Of a stretch of DNA of 64,000 nucleotides, positions 12,276-21,750 are shown piece by piece. Origin of the DNA: Xanthomonas sp. AM6 (lineage in GTDB: Bacteria; Pseudomonadota; Gammaproteobacteria; Xanthomonadales; Xanthomonadaceae); NCBI RefSeq assembly GCF_025665335.1, contig NZ_CP106869.1, forward strand, positions 4,428,501 through 4,492,500. The letters are read 5' to 3'. A model generated the notes under the pieces. It made no database searches. It saw nothing but the letters and a program-made list of their open reading frames with translations, and was not told the DNA's origin. The first letter of the stretch is position 1. Every line of letters starts with the position of its first letter. The position numbers and the translations under genes were made by a program.

Positions 12276-12702
12276 GGCGTGGGCTCTTGCTCTGAAAGCC
12301 CCTCTCCCACCGGGAGAGGGGTTGGGGTGAGGGTACGGACGAAGACAGGATCGATAGCACCAGCAACATCCAAGATCGACGCGACCACCGCATCCGCGTG
12401 CAGGAGTACGTCGTCGTTCCAGAACCGGAGCATGCGCATTCCTTGGGACTCCAGGTAGCCAGACCGCTCGGCATCGATCTTTGTCGAATGTTGTGAGCCG
12501 TCCAGTTCAACGATCAGCTTCAATGCCTCGCAATAGAAATCGACGACATAAGTGGGACCGGATGCTGTCTGCGAAACTTCAAACCGTACAGACGCTCACC
12601 GCGTAGATGCTGCCAGAGTTTTCGTTCCGCATCGGTCATGTCGCGGCTCAGCTTGCGCGCGCTTCTCAGGGTCGTTGTGGGCAAGGGCGGCTTGGGCTTC
12701 AT
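12272..12702 (-). pseudogene. Frameshifted DUF559 (Vsr/restriction-endonuclease-like) gene
   Basis: Two overlapping minus-strand frames together form a DUF559 protein. The N-terminal part (start at 12702) carries RDMTDAERKLWQHLRGERLYGLKFRRQHPV. The C-terminal part continues as [19 protein letters not shown] and [12 protein letters not shown], with the E-x-D-G-x-x-H catalytic-type motif. The frame changes at about 12551-12560, where adding one base after HPV would restore the family sequence P-T-Y-V-V-D-F-Y-C-E-A. The last residues ([12 protein letters not shown]) are encoded by a dispersed repeat. A true one-base deletion or an assembly error are both possible. Confidence 0.8.
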
Positions 12703-12750
12703 GACCCCACCATACCCTCACCCCAACCCCTCTTCCGTCGGAGAGGGCTT
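12295..12750. repeat. Inverted CCTCTCCC-type repeats bracketing the DUF559 pseudogene
   Basis: At 12295-12337 a copy reads CCCCTCTCCCACCGGGAGAG followed by GGTTGGGGTGAGGGT. At 12713-12750 the same element lies in the opposite orientation (ACCCTCACCCCAACCCCTCT followed by TCCGTCGGAGAGGGC). Between them lies only the DUF559 pseudogene, so the whole unit resembles a cassette with terminal inverted repeats inserted between hmgA and hppD. Confidence 0.8.
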
Positions 12751-12781
12751 TTGCCGCATCGGCATTCTCCGCGACGTAGCC

Positions 12782-13894
12782 TCAGAGCACGCCGCGCTTC
12801 ATCTGGTCGCGCTCGATGCTCTCGAACAGCGCCTGGAAGTTGCCTTCGCCGAAGCCCTCGTTGCCCTTGCGCTGGATGATCTCGAAGAAGATCGGGCCGA
12901 TGCAGTTCTGGGTGAAGATCTGCAGCAGCTTGCGCTGCTTGGTCTCCGGGTCGGCGTCGATCAGGATCTTGTTGCGCGCCAGCCGCGGCACGTCTTCGCC
13001 GTGGTTGGGAATGCGCTGGTCGATCACCTCGAAGTAGGCGTCCGGGGTGTCCAGGAATTCCACGCCGGCCGCGCGCATCCGCTCCACCGTCTCGTAGATG
13101 TCGTCGGTGAAGCAGGCGATGTGCTGGATGCCTTCGCCATGGTAGGCGTCGAGGTATTCGTTGATCTGGCTCTTCGGATCGGAGGATTCGTTGAGCGGGA
13201 TGCGCACCACGCCGTCCGGCGCGGTCATCGCCTTGGAGGTCAGCCCGGTCTTGGCGCCCTTGATGTCGAAGTAGCGGATCTCGCGGAAGTTGAACAGGCG
13301 CTCGTAGTAGTCCGACCAGCGCTGCATGTTGCCGAAGTACAGGTTGTGGGTCAGGTGGTCGATGAAGGTCAGGCCGAAGCCGGCCGGGTACGGCTCGGCG
13401 CCGGGCACCGGTTCGAAGTCGGCGTACACCGAGCCCTTCTCGCCGTAGCGGTCGACCAGGTACAGCATGCAGTCGCCGATGCCCTTGACCACCGGCGCCG
13501 GCACCGCGCGCGTGTCGGCCTTGTCGGCGATGGCTTCGCCGCCGTTATCCAGCACCTTGGCGAACACTTCCTCGGCCGGATGCTGGAAGCGGATCGCGAA
13601 GCCGCAGGCGCAGGGGCCGTGCGCGGCGGCGAAATCGGCGGCGAACGAATCGGGTTCCTCGTTGACCAGGAAATTGACCCCGCCCTGCCGGTACACGGTG
13701 ATCGCGCGGCTGCGGTGGCGCAGCACCGCGCTGAAGCCCATGGCGCGGAAGTAGGCGTGCAGCTGCTCGCCCTGGCCGGCCGGCGCGGCGAATTCGACGA
13801 ATTCGAAGCCGTCGATGCCCATCGGGTTCTCGAAGGTGGTGACCTGCATGCCCAGGTTGGCCGGCTGGGACGGATACTGCGGTTGTGCGCTCAT
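12782..13894 (-). CDS. hppD: 4-hydroxyphenylpyruvate dioxygenase
   Basis: A 370-residue enzyme converting 4-hydroxyphenylpyruvate to homogentisate, the substrate of HmgA. The C-terminal vicinal-oxygen-chelate domain shows the iron facial triad: His in FIDHLTHNLY, His in GEGIQHIACFTDD and Glu in GPIFFEIIQRKG. The C-terminal sequence EGFGEGNFQALFESIERDQ is a family hallmark. The start is supported by an AGGAG ribosome site (CTCCAGGAGACGAGCC) and by the divergent marR gene. It is probably controlled by that regulator. Confidence 0.97.
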   Translation of the reverse strand: MSAQPQYPSQPANLGMQVTTFENPMGIDGFEFVEFAAPAGQGEQLHAYFRAMGFSAVLRHRSRAITVYRQGGVNFLVNEEPDSFAADFAAAHGPCACGFAIRFQHPAEEVFAKVLDNGGEAIADKADTRAVPAPVVKGIGDCMLYLVDRYGEKGSVYADFEPVPGAEPYPAGFGLTFIDHLTHNLYFGNMQRWSDYYERLFNFREIRYFDIKGAKTGLTSKAMTAPDGVVRIPLNESSDPKSQINEYLDAYHGEGIQHIACFTDDIYETVERMRAAGVEFLDTPDAYFEVIDQRIPNHGEDVPRLARNKILIDADPETKQRKLLQIFTQNCIGPIFFEIIQRKGNEGFGEGNFQALFESIERDQMKRGVL

Positions 13895-13993
13895 GGCTCG
13901 TCTCCTGGAGGACGCGGGCCGGAGGCCGCCCGAAATTTCGGATGCGGACGGACGCCAGACTCGCGAGAATGGACAGTAGTCTCCTCCCTTATA

Positions 13994-14007
13994 GTTACAA
14001 ATGAAAC
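13994..14007. promoter_or_regulatory. Candidate MarR operator between hppD and marR
   Basis: An AT-rich imperfect dyad GTTACAAATGAAAC (half-sites GTTACA and TGAAAC, 5 of 6 matching) sits in the middle of the 135-bp divergent intergenic region, the only AT-rich stretch there. The position is right for repressing both promoters. Inferred from symmetry and context only. Confidence 0.4.
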
Positions 14008-14029
14008 CACCAGCAAGGTGCAATGCAGC

Positions 14030-14512
14030 ATGACGATCGCCCCCTCCGCGCCACCGCCTTCCGAGCCCTCCCTGGATCTGGAGCAGTTCCTGCCCTATCG
14101 CATCAGCGTGCTGTCCAACCGGATCAGCAGCAACATCGCCCGCGTCTACGGCGAGCGCTACGGCATGGCGGTGACCGAGTGGCGGGTGATGGCGGTGCTG
14201 GCGCTGTACCCGGGGCTGTCGGCCGGCGAGGTGTCCGAGCGCACCGCGATGGACAAGGTGGCGGTGAGCCGCGCGGTGGCGCGCCTGCTCGAGCGCGGTT
14301 TCATCCAGCGCGAGACCCATGGCGACGACCGCCGCCGCTCGGTGCTGCACCTGTCGGCGGCAGGCGTGGAGGTGTACCAGGTGGTGGCGCCGATGGTGCT
14401 GGAGTGCGAGCGCCGGCTGCTGGCGCCGTTCAGCGAGGAGGAGCAGCGCGTGCTGAACCGGCTGATCGACCGCCTGGCGGCCGAGGGGCTGCCGAGCATG
14501 ACCGGAAAGTGA
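14030..14512 (+). CDS. MarR family transcriptional regulator
   Basis: A 160-residue winged-helix protein. The recognition region is TEWRVMAVLALYPGLSAGEV followed by TAMDKVAVSRAVARLLERG, and the wing contains ETHGDDRRRSVLHLS, the D-x-R-[RS] motif of MarR proteins. It is divergent from hppD, so the likely targets are hppD and perhaps hmgA, with an aromatic pathway intermediate as ligand; this is inference. The ATG at 14030 is the only in-frame start before the conserved domain that is not in upstream shadow sequence. Confidence 0.9.
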   Translation: MTIAPSAPPPSEPSLDLEQFLPYRISVLSNRISSNIARVYGERYGMAVTEWRVMAVLALYPGLSAGEVSERTAMDKVAVSRAVARLLERGFIQRETHGDDRRRSVLHLSAAGVEVYQVVAPMVLECERRLLAPFSEEEQRVLNRLIDRLAAEGLPSMTGK

Positions 14513-14663
14513 GACGACGGCACGCCACGCCCTCAGCGGGCGTGGCTTATGCGTACTGCACAACCGCGACCGCCTCGCCGACCTGCGCGGTGGACGCGGT
14601 ACCGGACACGGTGGCCGACTCGGGCACCGCCTGCGCGGTACTCGCCGTCGCTGCCGGTGCTCG

Positions 14664-14731
14664 TGTAGGAGCGGCTTCAGCCGCGACAGGTTCTATCGGT
14701 AACGCCCGTCGCGGCTGAAGCCGCTCCTACA
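14664..14731. repeat. Inverted pair of GTAG-type REP half-sites
   Basis: A half-site TGTAGGAGCGGCTTCAGCCG at 14664 and its reverse complement ending at 14731 enclose a 20-bp loop, forming a strong hairpin 150 bp downstream of marR and 50 bp downstream of the thioredoxin-like gene (convergent). It may act as a two-way transcript end. The remaining 14513-14663 has an open frame of low coding quality that I reject. Confidence 0.85.
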
Positions 14732-14779
14732 GGGTGCACGGCGGCTTTCGGCATCCCGGGAAGACGCCCTGGGCTTGGC

Positions 14780-15388
14780 CTAGGTCTTCGGCGGCGCCCA
14801 CTGCTTGAGGAAGTCGAAGAACTTCTTGCGGTCGTAGCCCTTGCCCTTCTCCAGCTCGCCGGTGAACTGCGAGTGCAGCAGCTTGCCGTCGGCGTCGAGC
14901 ACCAGCAGGTGCGGGTAGGCCTCGATCTTCGGGTACTGGGCCAGGAACGCCTCGTTCTTGTTCTCGTCGCTGTAGTTGACCTTGACCCACACGTAGTTGG
15001 CGTCGCGGAAGCTGCGCACCTCGGCGTCGCCCTCGATGAATTCGTCGAGGATGTGGCACCACGAGCACCACTGGCCGCCCACGTCCAGCAGGATCCGCTT
15101 GCCGCCGCGCTTGGCTTCCACCTCGGCCGTTTCCAGGTCGTTGGCCGGGTCGCGCGCCGGGTCGAACTGCGCGCCCAATGCCGCCACCGCGGCCACGTCG
15201 GCGGCGGCGGGGGTATTGCCCGAGGCCACCGGCTGGTTGGGATCGGCCACCGGCGGCTTCTGCACCGAGGTGTCCAGCGGCTTGGCCGGCGCCTGCTCGG
15301 CCTCCGGCGCGACGGCCTTCTCGCAGCCCGCCAGGGCCAGCAGCAGCGCCGCCGCGCCGCCCATCGTCTTGATCGTCTTGTTCGACAT
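14780..15388 (-). CDS. Thioredoxin-like lipoprotein
   Basis: A 202-residue protein with a lipobox (LLALAGCEK, Cys22) followed by an 80-residue low-complexity linker and a thioredoxin-fold domain. The redox motif is WCSWC (DVGGQWCSWCHILDEF), close to the WCxxC of thioredoxin_7/TlpA-like proteins. The cis-Pro region is visible in KIEAYPHLLVLDADGK. It is expected to be anchored in the periplasm and to act in thiol reduction or folding. It lies 16 bp downstream of the peptide transporter on the same strand, so it is probably co-transcribed with it. Confidence 0.88.
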   Translation of the reverse strand: MSNKTIKTMGGAAALLLALAGCEKAVAPEAEQAPAKPLDTSVQKPPVADPNQPVASGNTPAAADVAAVAALGAQFDPARDPANDLETAEVEAKRGGKRILLDVGGQWCSWCHILDEFIEGDAEVRSFRDANYVWVKVNYSDENKNEAFLAQYPKIEAYPHLLVLDADGKLLHSQFTGELEKGKGYDRKKFFDFLKQWAPPKT

Positions 15389-15404
15389 TGCGATCTACCT
15401 CACG

Positions 15405-16922
15405 TCATTTGACACCGTGCATCAGCTTGTTGATCAACGGTGCAAGCAGGAACAACAACACACCCGAGCCGAGCAGCGCCCAGAAACCGAAAGTGTAGCC
15501 CTTCAGCGCCGAGGCCACGGTCATGCCGGTCTCACCGCTGACGCCCGCGGCGAAGATGCCGGACAGGTTGTTGCCGATGGCGGTGGACAGGAACCAGCCG
15601 CCCATCGCGAAGCCCACCACCTTGGTCGGCGCCAGCTTGGTGGTCATCGACAGGCCGATCGGCGACAGGCACAGCTCGCCCACGGTCTGGATCACGTAGA
15701 CCATGAACAGGGTCCAGAACGGGATCTTGCCGGAGCCGTCGACCAGCGAGGACAGGGCGAACATCAGCAGCGCGAAGGCCAGGCCGTTGAAGATCAGGCC
15801 CAGGCCGAACTTGCGCGGGATCGACGGGTTGGCCGAGCGCAGCGCCACCCACAGCCACACGAACACCGGGCCCAGCACCAGGATCGCCAGCGTGTTGACC
15901 GACTGGAACCAGCCGACCGGGAACATCCAGCCGCCCAGGTCGCGCTCGACGATGTTCTGCGCGAGGAAGTTGAACGAACTGCCGGCCTGCTCGAAGAACA
16001 TGAAGAACATCACGTTGAACACGAACACGATCAGCATGGCGATCGAGCGGTCGCGCGGCACGCGGCCCTCGCGGATGCCTTCGACCAGGATCATCGCGCA
16101 CAGCGCCACGAACAGCGCGGTGAGGATCCAGCCGAGGATGCCGGCGTCGATCAGCAGCAGGCCATAGGCCACCGGGATCACCACCAGCGTCGCCAGCAGC
16201 ACGCCGAACGTGCGGCCCATGCCCTCGCCGCCGGCCGGCGGCTGGCCGACCGCGCCGAGCTGGTGGCGCCCGATCCAGAACCAGACCAGGCTGATCAGCA
16301 TGCCGATGCCGGAGGCGATGAACACGTACTTGTAGGCCGGCATCGCTTCGGTGCCGAACAGCTTGTCGGCCAGCAGGCCGGTCAGGATCGGCGCGACGAA
16401 ACCGCCGGCGTTGATGCCCATGTAGAAGATGGTGAAGCCCGAATCGCGGCGCGGATCGTCGAGCGGATACAGCTTGCCGACCATGGTCGACACGTTCGGC
16501 TTGAACAGGCCGTTGCCGGCAATGATCGTGGCCAGGCCGATCTTGAACACTTCTTCGTTCGGCACCGCGATCAGGAACAGGCCCACCGACATGACCACCG
16601 CGCCGATCAGCAGCGAGCGCTGGTAGCCGATCAGCCGGTCGGCGACGAAGCCGCCGAACAGCGCCGAGGCGTAGACCAGCGCCAGATAGGCGCCGTAGAG
16701 CCGGTTGGCCGGGGCCTCGCCCGCGCCGGAGCCCTGAAAGAACTCGGCCACGATGTAGAGGGTCAGCGCCCAGCGGATGCCGTAGAACGCGAAGCGCTCC
16801 CAGAATTCGGTCATGAACAGCATCCACAATGGCCGTGGATGGCCCAGCAAGGTCTTGAATTCGGGCGGTTGCGCCGGCTGCGGCGAGGCGGGGGGGTGCG
16901 ACGCGACGTCGTCAACGCTCAT
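15405..16922 (-). CDS. Proton-dependent oligopeptide (POT/PTR) transporter
   Basis: A 505-residue 12-14 helix major facilitator of the POT family importing di- and tripeptides with protons. The helix 1 motif ExxERFxYYG is present as FMTEFWERFAFYGIRWALT. The PTR2 signatures GNGLFKPNVSTMVG and FTIFYMGINAGGFVAPILTG are intact. The C-terminal half carries QTVGELCLSPIGLSMTTKLAP, also diagnostic. The start at MSVDDVAS gives a short soluble N-terminus as usual. It is followed at once by the thioredoxin-like lipoprotein gene. Confidence 0.93.
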   Translation of the reverse strand: MSVDDVASHPPASPQPAQPPEFKTLLGHPRPLWMLFMTEFWERFAFYGIRWALTLYIVAEFFQGSGAGEAPANRLYGAYLALVYASALFGGFVADRLIGYQRSLLIGAVVMSVGLFLIAVPNEEVFKIGLATIIAGNGLFKPNVSTMVGKLYPLDDPRRDSGFTIFYMGINAGGFVAPILTGLLADKLFGTEAMPAYKYVFIASGIGMLISLVWFWIGRHQLGAVGQPPAGGEGMGRTFGVLLATLVVIPVAYGLLLIDAGILGWILTALFVALCAMILVEGIREGRVPRDRSIAMLIVFVFNVMFFMFFEQAGSSFNFLAQNIVERDLGGWMFPVGWFQSVNTLAILVLGPVFVWLWVALRSANPSIPRKFGLGLIFNGLAFALLMFALSSLVDGSGKIPFWTLFMVYVIQTVGELCLSPIGLSMTTKLAPTKVVGFAMGGWFLSTAIGNNLSGIFAAGVSGETGMTVASALKGYTFGFWALLGSGVLLFLLAPLINKLMHGVK

Positions 16923-17031
16923 GCGGTGTCCCTTGCGTATTCAGTATGGGCTGGGCGACTCCCGGCCGGGCCGGGCGAACGGGCGAGCATCACCGACAGT
17001 TGGCGGTCGCGTCAAATGGCCGGGATTGGGG

Positions 17032-17050
17032 ATTCGGGATTCGTGGGAAC
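17032..17050. repeat. Short GATTGGGGATTCGGG repeat
   Basis: Two to three degenerate copies of the 8-bp GATTCGGG word lie 40 bp downstream of the kynA stop and upstream of the peptide transporter. This is a minor member of the array family seen elsewhere in the window. Confidence 0.6.
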
Positions 17051-17093
17051 CTCTGGATCTGACCCCGTTGCTCGAGACCAGTGCCCGAACGCG

Positions 17094-18020
17094 CTAGGGC
17101 GCCTGTAGCCCTTCATCGGGTCCCGCGTCCGGGGTCACGAGCCCCGGCTCGGCATCGCGCCCATCCGGCAGGCCCACCGAGGTGCGCACCTCGAACAGTT
17201 CGGGGAAGAAGGTCAGCGCCAGCGCCTGCTGCAGGAAGCCCACGCCGCTGGAGCCGCCGGTACCGCGCTTGAAGCCGATCACCCGCATCACCGTGCGCAT
17301 GTGGCGGAAGCGCCACAGCTGGAACTGCGTCTCCAGGTCCACCAGGTCCTCGCACAGCGCGTACTCGCGCCAGTAGCGGTCGGTGTTCTCGTAGATGCGC
17401 TCGAACACCGGGCGCAGCAGCGGGTCGCTGACGTGCGGCTGGCGCCAGTCGCGCGCGCGGTACTGCTCGGGCACGGCATGGCCGAAGCGGGTCAGGTAGC
17501 GCAGGAACTCCTCGTACAGGCTGGGCGCTTCCAGCACCGCCTGCAGCCCGGCCTGCGCGTGCGGGTCGTGGCCGAACACGCGCAGCATCTGCGCGTTCTT
17601 GTTGCCGAGCAGGAACTCGATGGTGCGGTACTGCAGCGACTGGAAGCCGGACGCGGGCCCGAGCACGTCGCGAAAGCCCATGTATTCGGACGGGGTCAGC
17701 GTCTCCAGCACCGACCACTGCTCGGTCAGCAGGCGCAGCACCTGCTTGCTGCGCGCCAGCACCTTGCGGCACTGCCATACCTCGTCGCGCTGCAGGTGCG
17801 CGATCGCCGCGCGCAGCTCGTGCGCCAGCAGCTTCAGCCACAGCTCGGAGGTCTGGTGCTGGATGATGAACAGCATCTCGTCGTGGTGCGGCGGGTCGGA
17901 CAGCGGCTGCTGCGCGGACAGCAGCTGGTCCAGCCGCAGGTAGCCGCCGTAGGTCAGCCGCCCCTCCAGGTCGGTGTGGATGCCGGCTTCGAGCGGGCGC
18001 TGGTTGTGTTCGACGGGCAT
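17094..18020 (-). CDS. kynA: Tryptophan 2,3-dioxygenase
   Basis: A 308-residue haem enzyme that opens the indole ring of L-tryptophan to N-formylkynurenine. The catalytic N-terminal histidine region is [20 protein letters not shown]. The proximal haem ligand lies in [19 protein letters not shown] and is followed by the substrate-binding GTGGSSG loop. The length equals that of the Xanthomonas campestris enzyme used for structures. No other kynurenine-pathway gene is in the window. The start MPVEHNQRP is the first Met upstream of conserved sequence. Confidence 0.97.
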   Translation of the reverse strand: MPVEHNQRPLEAGIHTDLEGRLTYGGYLRLDQLLSAQQPLSDPPHHDEMLFIIQHQTSELWLKLLAHELRAAIAHLQRDEVWQCRKVLARSKQVLRLLTEQWSVLETLTPSEYMGFRDVLGPASGFQSLQYRTIEFLLGNKNAQMLRVFGHDPHAQAGLQAVLEAPSLYEEFLRYLTRFGHAVPEQYRARDWRQPHVSDPLLRPVFERIYENTDRYWREYALCEDLVDLETQFQLWRFRHMRTVMRVIGFKRGTGGSSGVGFLQQALALTFFPELFEVRTSVGLPDGRDAEPGLVTPDAGPDEGLQAP

Positions 18021-18186
18021 GGGCGGGTACGGCGGTCCGGGCCGGCAAGGGTACCGCAGCGACGCCTGTCACATCCCGGTCAGCGGCCGGCGGCAAACTC
18101 GGGCAGAATCGGGCCAGCGCCTTGGGGGGCGCCCGGTCGTCGTCCGCGGTATTCCACGTCTTCAAGGATTGGGGAGAGTCTTCGTC

Positions 18187-21100
18187 ATGCGAACCATGCT
18201 GCTTCGTGCCGCAGTGTTGTCGTGCGCGCTTGCCTGTGCCGGAACCGGCCAGGCCCAGGTCGTCATCAGCCAGGTCTACGGCGGTGGCGGCAACAGCGGC
18301 GCCACCTACAAGAGCGATTTCATCGAACTGCACAACAACGGCAGCGAGGCGGTGAGCCTGGCCGGCTGGTCGGTGCAGTACGCTTCGGCCGCCGGCAGCA
18401 GCTGGCAGGTCACCCCGCTGGCCGGCAGCATTCCCGCCGGCGGCTACTACCTGGTCAAGCAGGCCGACGGCAGCGGCGGCAGCACCGCGCTGCCGGCGCC
18501 GGACGCGACCGGCACCATCGCCATGAGCGGCACCGCCGGCAAGGTCGCGCTGAGCAGCGCGGCGGCCGCGCTGAGCGGCGCCTGCCCCGCGGGCAACGTG
18601 GATTTCGTCGGCTACGGCAGCAGCGCCAGCTGCGCCGAAGGCAGCGCGCCGACCGCCGCGCCGAGCAACGCCCTGGCGGTGCTGCGCGGCAACGGCGGCT
18701 GCAGCGACAGCGACAACAACAATGCCGACTTCGCCACCGGCGCGCCGACCCCGCGCAATGCCGCGGCGCCGGCCAACCTGTGCGGCGGCGGCAACCAGCC
18801 GGTGGCCAGCGTGGCCAACGTCAGCCGCGGCGAAGGCGACGGCGGCAGCACCGCGTTCGTGTTCACCATCGCCCTGAGCCAGCCGGCCGGCAGCGGCGGG
18901 GTCGGCTTCAGCGTCGCCACCCGCGACGGCAGCGCCAGCGCCGGCAGCGACTACCAGGCCCTGGCCGCGACCAGCGTGACCATCCCCGCAGGCGAGAGCA
19001 GCGCCCAGGTCAGCGTGCTGGTCGACGGCGACACCGCCAACGAGCCCGACGAGACCTTCTATCTCGACGTCAGCGGCATCAGCGGCGCGCTGCCGGCCAC
19101 GCTGACCGCCAGCGGCGTGATCCTCAACGACGACTTCAACCTGGTGCCGATCCACAGCATCCAGGGCAGCGGCGCGCGTTCGCCGCTGGTCGGGCAGATC
19201 GTCGCCACCAGCGGCATCGTCACCGCGCGGCGCAGCGCCGGCTTCTTCCTGCAGGCGCCCGACGCCCAGGCCGACGCCGACCCGCTGACCTCCGAAGGCA
19301 TCTACGTCTACACCGGCAGCGCGCCGCCGGCCGAGGCCGCGGTGGGCAACGCGGTGCGGGTGCAGGCCACCGTGCTCGAGTACGTGCCCAGCGCCGACCC
19401 GACCCAGCCGCCGCTGACCGAACTGGGCACGCCGACCGTGCTGCTGCAGTCCACCGGCAACCCGCTGCCGGCCGCGGTCACGCTGACCACGCAATTCCCC
19501 GACCCGACCGGCGCCTACGACCAGCTCGAGCGCCTGGAAGGCATGCGCGTGGCCGCGCCCAGCCTGACCGTCAACGCGCCCACCGGCGGCAACGTCAACG
19601 AGACCAACGCCACCGCCAGCAGCAACGGCGTGTTCCATGCCGTGGTCACCGGCCTGCCGCGCGCCTGGCGCACCGCCGGCGTGCAGCAGCCCGACCCGCT
19701 GCCGGCCGGCTCCCCGGCCGGCGTGCCGCGCTGGAACACCAACCCGCAGGTGATCGCGGTGGGCAGCGCCGGTCTCGGCGGCGAGCGCATCGACGTGGCC
19801 GGCGGCTGCGTGGTGCTCGGCGTCAGCGGCCCGCTGGACTACAGCTTCCGTCGCTACACGATCTATCCGGACACCGCGCCGACCGTGCAATGCAACGGCG
19901 CCGACCAGCCCAAGCCGGCGCCCGCGCCGCAGGCCGACGACGTCAACGTCGCCACCTACAACATGGAGCGCTTCTTCGACGACCAGAACGACCCGGCGAT
20001 CGGCGAACCGGTGCTGACCGCGGCCGCCTACCAGGCCCGGCTCAACAAGGCCTCGCTGGCGATCCGCAACTACCTCAACACGCCCGACATCCTGGGCACG
20101 GTGGAAGTGGAGAGCCTGAGCGTGCTGCAGACCCTAGCCGCGCGCATCAACGCCGACGCGGTCGCCGCCGGCCAGCCCGACCCGCAGTACGTGGCCTATC
20201 TGCAGGAAGGCAACGACGTCGGCGGCATCGACGTCGGCTTCCTGGTCAAGACCGGCGCGGTGGGCGCCGGCGTCGCCCGCGTCGAAGTGCTCTCGGTCAG
20301 CCAGGAAGGCAAGACCACCACCTGGACCGAGCCGGCCGGCGGCACCAGCCTGCTCAACGACCGCCCGCCGCTGGTGCTGAAGGCGGTGGTGCATTTCGCC
20401 GACGGCCGCACGCTGCCGCTGACCGTGGTCGAGGTGCACCAGCGTTCGCTCAACGGCGCCGAGACCGACGACGCCAGCGGCCTGCGCATCCGCGCCAAGC
20501 GCCAGGCGCAGGCGGTGTTCCTGGCCAACCTGCTGCAGGCGCGGCAGGCCGCCGATCCCGGCGAACAACTGCTGGTGATGGGCGACTTCAACGCCTTCGA
20601 GTTCAACGACGGCTACGTCGATGCGATGGGCACGGTCACCGGCCTGCCCTCGGCCGACGCGCAGACCGTGGTCGACGGCGACGGCGCCGACCTGGTCGAG
20701 CCGGACCTGTACAACCTGACCCTGCTGTCCACGCCGGACCAGAGCTACTCGTACGCCTACGACGGCAACGTGCAGTCGCTGGACCATATCCTCGCCAACC
20801 GCGCGCTGATGCAGTCGGCGCAGGTCGCCAGCCTGGTCGAGGGCCATGCGCGGCTCAACGCCGACTTCCCGGCCACCGCGCGCAACGACGCCAATTCACC
20901 GGCGCGGCTGTCCGACCACGATCCGGCGGTGGTGCTGCTCAAGCTCAAGCCGCTGCAGCGTGCCGACCTGGGCGTGACCGCGAGCGCGGCCAATGCCGCG
21001 GTTTACGCCGGCGACACGATCCGCTACAGCGTCGAAGTCGGCAACGCCGGTCCGGACGCGGCGCGCTTCGCCGCGGTCGCCTTCGCCCTGGACGCGGCGG

Positions 21101-21750
21101 TGACGCCGACCGTGACCGCCGCCCCGGGCTGGGCCTGCGCCGCGCCGGACGTGGCCGCGCAGACCGTGGTCACCTGCACCACGACCGAGTTCGCCGCCGG
21201 CGCGGCGCAGCGCTTCGAGCTCGCGGTGCCGGCCGGCGCCGAGCTGGTCGGGCGCACGCTGACCCTGGCCGCCTCGGCCGCCTCGCAGACCGAGGACCCG
21301 AACGCCGGCAACAACGGCGCCAGCGCCGCGGTGGCGGTGCAGGCCGCACCCGCCGGCAACCTGGCGCTGCGCATCGATGGCCCGGCGACGCTGCCGCTGA
21401 CCGCGTTCGGCGCCAACTACCGCATCGCCCTGGTCAACCGCGGCAATGCACCGGTGCGCCGCGCCAGCCTGACCGTCAGCGGCAACACCCTGTCGGTGCT
21501 GTCGGCGCTGGTGCCGCCGCGCGGCTGGCAATGCGTGCGCCAGGCCCACGGCCTGCGCAGCGCACAGTTCCAGTGCAGCACCCGCGCCGACCTGGCCCCG
21601 GGCGCCGGCACCGCCTTCACCCTGGCCGTGGCCACCCGCCCGCTGCCGGCCGACCGCACCATCGTGATCGAAGCCAGCGCCAGCTCGGCCTCGCCCGATG
21701 CCGACCCGTCCGACAACGCCGCACGCTTCAGCACCCGCATCGGCCGCTGA
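18187..21750 (+). CDS. Secreted multidomain ExeM/NucH-type nuclease
   Basis: A 1187-residue exported protein. It has a signal peptide (MRTMLLRAAVLSCALACAG, cleavage near GQAQ) and a lamin-tail domain (VVISQVYGGGGNSG, YKSDFIELHNNG, about 24-150). A Calx-beta domain spans about 200-310 (SAGSDYQALAATSVTIPAGE). The exonuclease-endonuclease-phosphatase domain is at about 583-918, with the catalytic elements DVNVATYNMERFF, GTVEVES, VMGDFNAFEFND, LDHILANRAL and LSDHDPAVV. Two C-terminal immunoglobulin-like DUF11-type repeats follow. No GlyGly-CTERM anchor is seen. The family degrades extracellular DNA for nutrient supply or biofilm turnover. A strong terminator follows. Confidence 0.9.
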   Translation: MRTMLLRAAVLSCALACAGTGQAQVVISQVYGGGGNSGATYKSDFIELHNNGSEAVSLAGWSVQYASAAGSSWQVTPLAGSIPAGGYYLVKQADGSGGSTALPAPDATGTIAMSGTAGKVALSSAAAALSGACPAGNVDFVGYGSSASCAEGSAPTAAPSNALAVLRGNGGCSDSDNNNADFATGAPTPRNAAAPANLCGGGNQPVASVANVSRGEGDGGSTAFVFTIALSQPAGSGGVGFSVATRDGSASAGSDYQALAATSVTIPAGESSAQVSVLVDGDTANEPDETFYLDVSGISGALPATLTASGVILNDDFNLVPIHSIQGSGARSPLVGQIVATSGIVTARRSAGFFLQAPDAQADADPLTSEGIYVYTGSAPPAEAAVGNAVRVQATVLEYVPSADPTQPPLTELGTPTVLLQSTGNPLPAAVTLTTQFPDPTGAYDQLERLEGMRVAAPSLTVNAPTGGNVNETNATASSNGVFHAVVTGLPRAWRTAGVQQPDPLPAGSPAGVPRWNTNPQVIAVGSAGLGGERIDVAGGCVVLGVSGPLDYSFRRYTIYPDTAPTVQCNGADQPKPAPAPQADDVNVATYNMERFFDDQNDPAIGEPVLTAAAYQARLNKASLAIRNYLNTPDILGTVEVESLSVLQTLAARINADAVAAGQPDPQYVAYLQEGNDVGGIDVGFLVKTGAVGAGVARVEVLSVSQEGKTTTWTEPAGGTSLLNDRPPLVLKAVVHFADGRTLPLTVVEVHQRSLNGAETDDASGLRIRAKRQAQAVFLANLLQARQAADPGEQLLVMGDFNAFEFNDGYVDAMGTVTGLPSADAQTVVDGDGADLVEPDLYNLTLLSTPDQSYSYAYDGNVQSLDHILANRALMQSAQVASLVEGHARLNADFPATARNDANSPARLSDHDPAVVLLKLKPLQRADLGVTASAANAAVYAGDTIRYSVEVGNAGPDAARFAAVAFALDAAVTPTVTAAPGWACAAPDVAAQTVVTCTTTEFAAGAAQRFELAVPAGAELVGRTLTLAASAASQTEDPNAGNNGASAAVAVQAAPAGNLALRIDGPATLPLTAFGANYRIALVNRGNAPVRRASLTVSGNTLSVLSALVPPRGWQCVRQAHGLRSAQFQCSTRADLAPGAGTAFTLAVATRPLPADRTIVIEASASSASPDADPSDNAARFSTRIGR

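Noticed and set aside
14513-14718. Extension of an open frame after marR (Ala/Thr/Val-rich)
   Set aside because: It runs into a REP pair and has no ribosome site or conserved pattern.
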